From Streptomyces scabichelini (GTDB taxonomy: Bacteria > Actinomycetota > Actinomycetes > Streptomycetales > Streptomycetaceae): a DNA stretch of 37,153 nucleotides. Numbering within the stretch: position 1 is the stretch's first letter; each line of letters begins with the position of its first letter. Below the pieces are notes generated by a model. The model was given only the letters and a program-made list of their open reading frames with translations. It searched no databases and had not been told where the DNA came from. Below, in pieces: positions 35,065 through 37,153 of the stretch. The stretch spans positions 1 to 37,153 of the forward strand of contig NZ_JAAKZY010000097.1 of NCBI RefSeq assembly GCF_011045015.1, in the 5' to 3' direction. A program made the translations under genes and the position numbers.

Positions 35065-36548
35065 CAGGCCCCCTCGACCTCGCTCCCGGCAGGGCCTGTG
35101 TACCCGGCGGGGAGGTGGATCATCTTGTGCTCGAAGTACTCGCCGTACCCCTCCGGCCCGAACTCCCGCCCCAGGCCGGAGTTCTTGTAGCCGCCGAACG
35201 GGCCGAGCATGTCGAGGCTGAAGGTGTTGACGGAGTACGTGCCCGTACGGACCTGACGCGCGACCTCGATGCCGCGCTCGACGTCCGCAGTCCACACACT
35301 GCCGCTCAGCCCGTACTCCGAGTCGTTCGCGATCTTCACGGCCTCGCTCTCGTCGCCGTACGGCAGGAGGCAGATCACCGGGCCGAAGATCTCCTCGCGG
35401 GCGATCCGCATGGAGTTGTCGACGTCGCCGAAGAGGGTGGCTTCCACGTACCAGCCGCGGTCCAGGCCGGGCGGCCGGCCGCCGCCGGTGAGGAGCTTGG
35501 CGCCCTCCTCCTGGCCGATGCGGATGTAGTCGAGCGAGCGCTGCTGCTGGCGCCGGGCGACCAGCGGTCCCAACTCCGTGGCCGGGTCGAGCGGATCGCC
35601 TGCTTTGAGGCCGCTCGCGACGGTGGCGAAGGCCTCGGCGAACTCGTCGTAGCGGGTGCTCGGCACGAGGATCCGGGTCTGGGCCACGCACGCCTGGCCG
35701 TTGATCATCCACGCGAAGGGCGCGATGCCCTGCACCGCCGTCGCCGCGTCGGCATCCGGCAGGATCACCGCGGCCGACTTGCCGCCCAGTTCGAGGGTGA
35801 CGCGGGTGAGGTTGCGCGAGCAGACCTCCATGACCCGCTTGCCCGCTCCGACCGATCCGGTGAACGACACCTTGTCGACGCCGGGGTGCCCGACCAGGTA
35901 CTCACTCACCTCACGGTCGGCGGGCAGGATCGACAGCACACCCTTGGGCAGCCCGGCCTCGGCGACGATCTCCGCCAGCAGGTAGGCGTCGAGAGGGGTT
36001 TCGGGCGACACCTTCAAGATCGCGGTGCAGCCCGCGAGCAGCGCGGGCGCGAGCTTGGCGGCGGCGGTGAACTGCGGCACGTTCCACGGCACGACGGCCG
36101 CGACCACGCCGACCGGCTCACGCCGCACGAGCAGCTTCCCGAGGACGCCGTCGCGCTGCTCCTCGTACGTGAAGCCGCGTGCGATGGCGATCGCCGAGTC
36201 CCACACCATCATCGAGGAGAGGGCCTGCACCATCACGGATGAGGTGTACGGGGTGCCGTTCTCGGACGAGATGACGCGGGCGATCTCCTCGTGCCGTACG
36301 GCGAACGCGTCCTTGATCCGGGTGACGACCTCGATCCGCTCGTCGAGGGTCATGCGCGGCCAGGGCCCCTCGTCGAACGCGGTGCGCGCCACCGCGACCG
36401 CCCTGTCCACGTCGGCCGTCGAGGCGTGCGGCACACGCCCGATGACCTCTTCCGTATGCGGCGAGACCACCTCGATGACGTCCTTGCCCAGGGGGTCCGT
36501 CAATTCCCCGCCGATGAACAGCTGTCCGTGTTCCACGAGCTCGGTCAT
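35064..36548 (-). CDS. NAD(P)-dependent aldehyde dehydrogenase
   Basis: A 494-residue aldehyde dehydrogenase with complete active site: N156 in PWNVP, E253 in TLELGGKS, nucleophile C287 in NGQACVAQ, and FTGSVGAGKRV for cofactor. It oxidises an aldehyde to the acid; with the coupled ferredoxin and a likely P450 partner it could finish oxidation of a terminal alcohol or aldehyde on a lipid side chain, but the substrate is inferred only from context. ATG 36548 has AGGAGG nine bases upstream; the longer frame to 36596 lacks one. Its promoter region carries a CTGAC-type palindrome and a near-match KstR box, shared with the divergent MBL gene. Confidence 0.93.
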   Translation of the reverse strand: MTELVEHGQLFIGGELTDPLGKDVIEVVSPHTEEVIGRVPHASTADVDRAVAVARTAFDEGPWPRMTLDERIEVVTRIKDAFAVRHEEIARVISSENGTPYTSSVMVQALSSMMVWDSAIAIARGFTYEEQRDGVLGKLLVRREPVGVVAAVVPWNVPQFTAAAKLAPALLAGCTAILKVSPETPLDAYLLAEIVAEAGLPKGVLSILPADREVSEYLVGHPGVDKVSFTGSVGAGKRVMEVCSRNLTRVTLELGGKSAAVILPDADAATAVQGIAPFAWMINGQACVAQTRILVPSTRYDEFAEAFATVASGLKAGDPLDPATELGPLVARRQQQRSLDYIRIGQEEGAKLLTGGGRPPGLDRGWYVEATLFGDVDNSMRIAREEIFGPVICLLPYGDESEAVKIANDSEYGLSGSVWTADVERGIEVARQVRTGTYSVNTFSLDMLGPFGGYKNSGLGREFGPEGYGEYFEHKMIHLPAGYTGPAGSEVEGA

Positions 36549-36584
36549 GAGCGACTGCCTCCTGCGGAGCCGGGCGATCCCACT

Positions 36585-36604
36585 ACTTCCTGACACTTCC
36601 TGAC
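36585..36604. repeat. Perfect 10-bp tandem duplication
   Basis: ACTTCCTGAC occurs twice in direct succession at 36585..36594 and 36595..36604. The second copy supplies the left arm of the CTGAC palindrome (site D), so the duplication gives an extra half-site beside it. Confidence 0.75.
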
Positions 36605-36614
36605 GCTGTTTCAG
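36600..36614. promoter_or_regulatory. CTGAC-type palindrome, site D
   Basis: CTGACGCTGTTTCAG agrees with site A (10078) at 13 of 15 positions; one base of the right arm departs from GTCAG. It is 51 bp upstream of the aldehyde dehydrogenase start. Confidence 0.55.
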
Positions 36615-36629
36615 ATACGCACGAGGAAC

Positions 36630-36643
36630 TGATACCAGTTCTA
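36630..36643. promoter_or_regulatory. Near-match KstR-type operator, ALDH/MBL promoters
   Basis: On the minus strand TAGAACTGGTATCA matches seven of the eight fixed positions of TnnAACnnGTTnnA (GTT is GTA). The site also sits in a wider inverted repeat, GAACTG-N4-CAGTTC. It lies between the divergent aldehyde dehydrogenase and MBL genes. Confidence 0.5.
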
Positions 36644-36715
36644 GTTATCATGAGCAATGGCCATGCCGAAGAGGACCAGGACGAGGACCATGACGAGGAT
36701 CAGAACGGGGAGTCC

Positions 36716-37153
36716 ATGACACAGGTGACCGACCACGGCGGGGGCGTACGGTCCCTCAGGGTTCCCATTCCGGACAACCCGCTCGGGTACACGCTGGTGT
36801 ACCTGGTCGACACCGACCGCGGCCCGGTCCTCGTCGACACGGGCTGGGACGACCCGGCGTCCTGGGAGACGCTGACCGACGGCCTTGCGGAGTGCGGCAC
36901 TTCGGTCTCGGAGATCCACGGCGTGGTGATCACCCATCACCACCCTGATCACCACGGGCTGTCCGGCAAGGTACGGGAGGCCTCCGGCGCCTGGGTCGCG
37001 ATGCACGCGGCGGACGCCTCGATCGTACGGCGCACGCGCGAGACCCGGCCCGGCCGCTGGTTCGCGTACATGACGGACAAGCTCACCGCCGCCGGAGCGC
37101 CCGAGGAACACGTGGCGCCCCTGCGTACCGCCCACCCCCGCGACCTGCCCGGC
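36716..37153 (+). CDS. MBL-fold metallo-hydrolase (3' end beyond window)
   Basis: The first 146 residues of a metallo-beta-lactamase fold enzyme, reading off the right edge. The N-terminus leads to GYTLVYLVDTDRGPVLVDTGWD and the metal motif THHHPDHHG (HxHxDH), the two-metal site of glyoxalase II-like thioesterases and related hydrolases. A thioester substrate would suit the lipid-CoA context but cannot be shown. ATG 36716 has GGGGAG four bases upstream. ATG 36650 is in frame and would add an acidic EEDQDEDHDEDQ stretch, but it lacks a ribosome binding site and sits only seven bases from the operator. Divergent from the aldehyde dehydrogenase; probably in the same regulon. Confidence 0.85.
   Translation, partial: MTQVTDHGGGVRSLRVPIPDNPLGYTLVYLVDTDRGPVLVDTGWDDPASWETLTDGLAECGTSVSEIHGVVITHHHPDHHGLSGKVREASGAWVAMHAADASIVRRTRETRPGRWFAYMTDKLTAAGAPEEHVAPLRTAHPRDLPG

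Overview
The window is very GC-rich and reads as Streptomyces chromosome: GTG/TTG/CTG starts, overlapping stop/start junctions, a rare TTA codon, a DmdR/IdeR-type iron box, and many genes with clear mycobacterial or streptomycete relatives. All family assignments are from reading motifs and from memory; no search was run. I see no tRNA, rRNA, CRISPR array, insertion sequence or integrase, and no gene-free stretch above about 300 bp.

Layout. 1-5 kb: a KDPG aldolase (eda) faces a three-gene housekeeping operon (Nif3-like, C4 zinc ribbon, RNase HI/phosphatase fusion; same order as Rv2230c-Rv2228c). 3.9-6.8 kb: an orphan iron-siderophore binding lipoprotein behind an iron box, and a divergent hypothetical gene with one TTA codon. 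6.9-9.9 kb: an operon of MaoC hydratase, Zn alcohol dehydrogenase and SDR. 10.2-14 kb: an ABC-2 exporter followed by a histidine kinase and LuxR-type response regulator. 14-16.4 kb: a DHA2 MFS pump and a small HTH/membrane-protein pair. 16.5-20.5 kb: a two-domain acyl-CoA dehydrogenase, divergent from a second MFS pump. 20.7-28.2 kb: a methyltransferase, a giant P-type ATPase, an amidase and a DUF5336-type membrane protein. 28.3-30.6 kb: an F420-type LLM oxidoreductase, a small membrane protein and an alpha/beta hydrolase. 30.6-33.9 kb: an overlapping alpha/alpha-toroid protein, methyltransferase and GT4 glycosyltransferase operon. 34.1-37.2 kb: a KstR-like TetR regulator, a [3Fe-4S] ferredoxin, an aldehyde dehydrogenase and an MBL-fold hydrolase cut by the window edge.

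Main result. The window carries a dispersed regulon. A protein strongly resembling mycobacterial KstR (cholesterol catabolism repressor) is encoded at 34101..34790. Three perfect matches and one near match to the KstR operator TnnAACnnGTTnnA lie upstream of the MaoC operon, the FadE34-like dehydrogenase, kstR/glycosyltransferase, and the aldehyde dehydrogenase/MBL pair. A second palindrome, CTGACGnnnnnTCAG (normally CTGAC-N5-GTCAG), occurs four times: beside three of those boxes and alone over the ribosome binding site of the LLM gene. The enzymes resemble the steroid side-chain beta-oxidation set (Hsd4A, Hsd4B, FadE34, Rv3520c), but no sterol ring-cleavage gene is present here. This suggests a Streptomyces lipid or CoA-thioester pathway under two superimposed regulators, one of which is not encoded here.

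A second recurrent feature is a conserved 30-nt element with a flanking hairpin, present five times, four of them in gaps between convergent genes.
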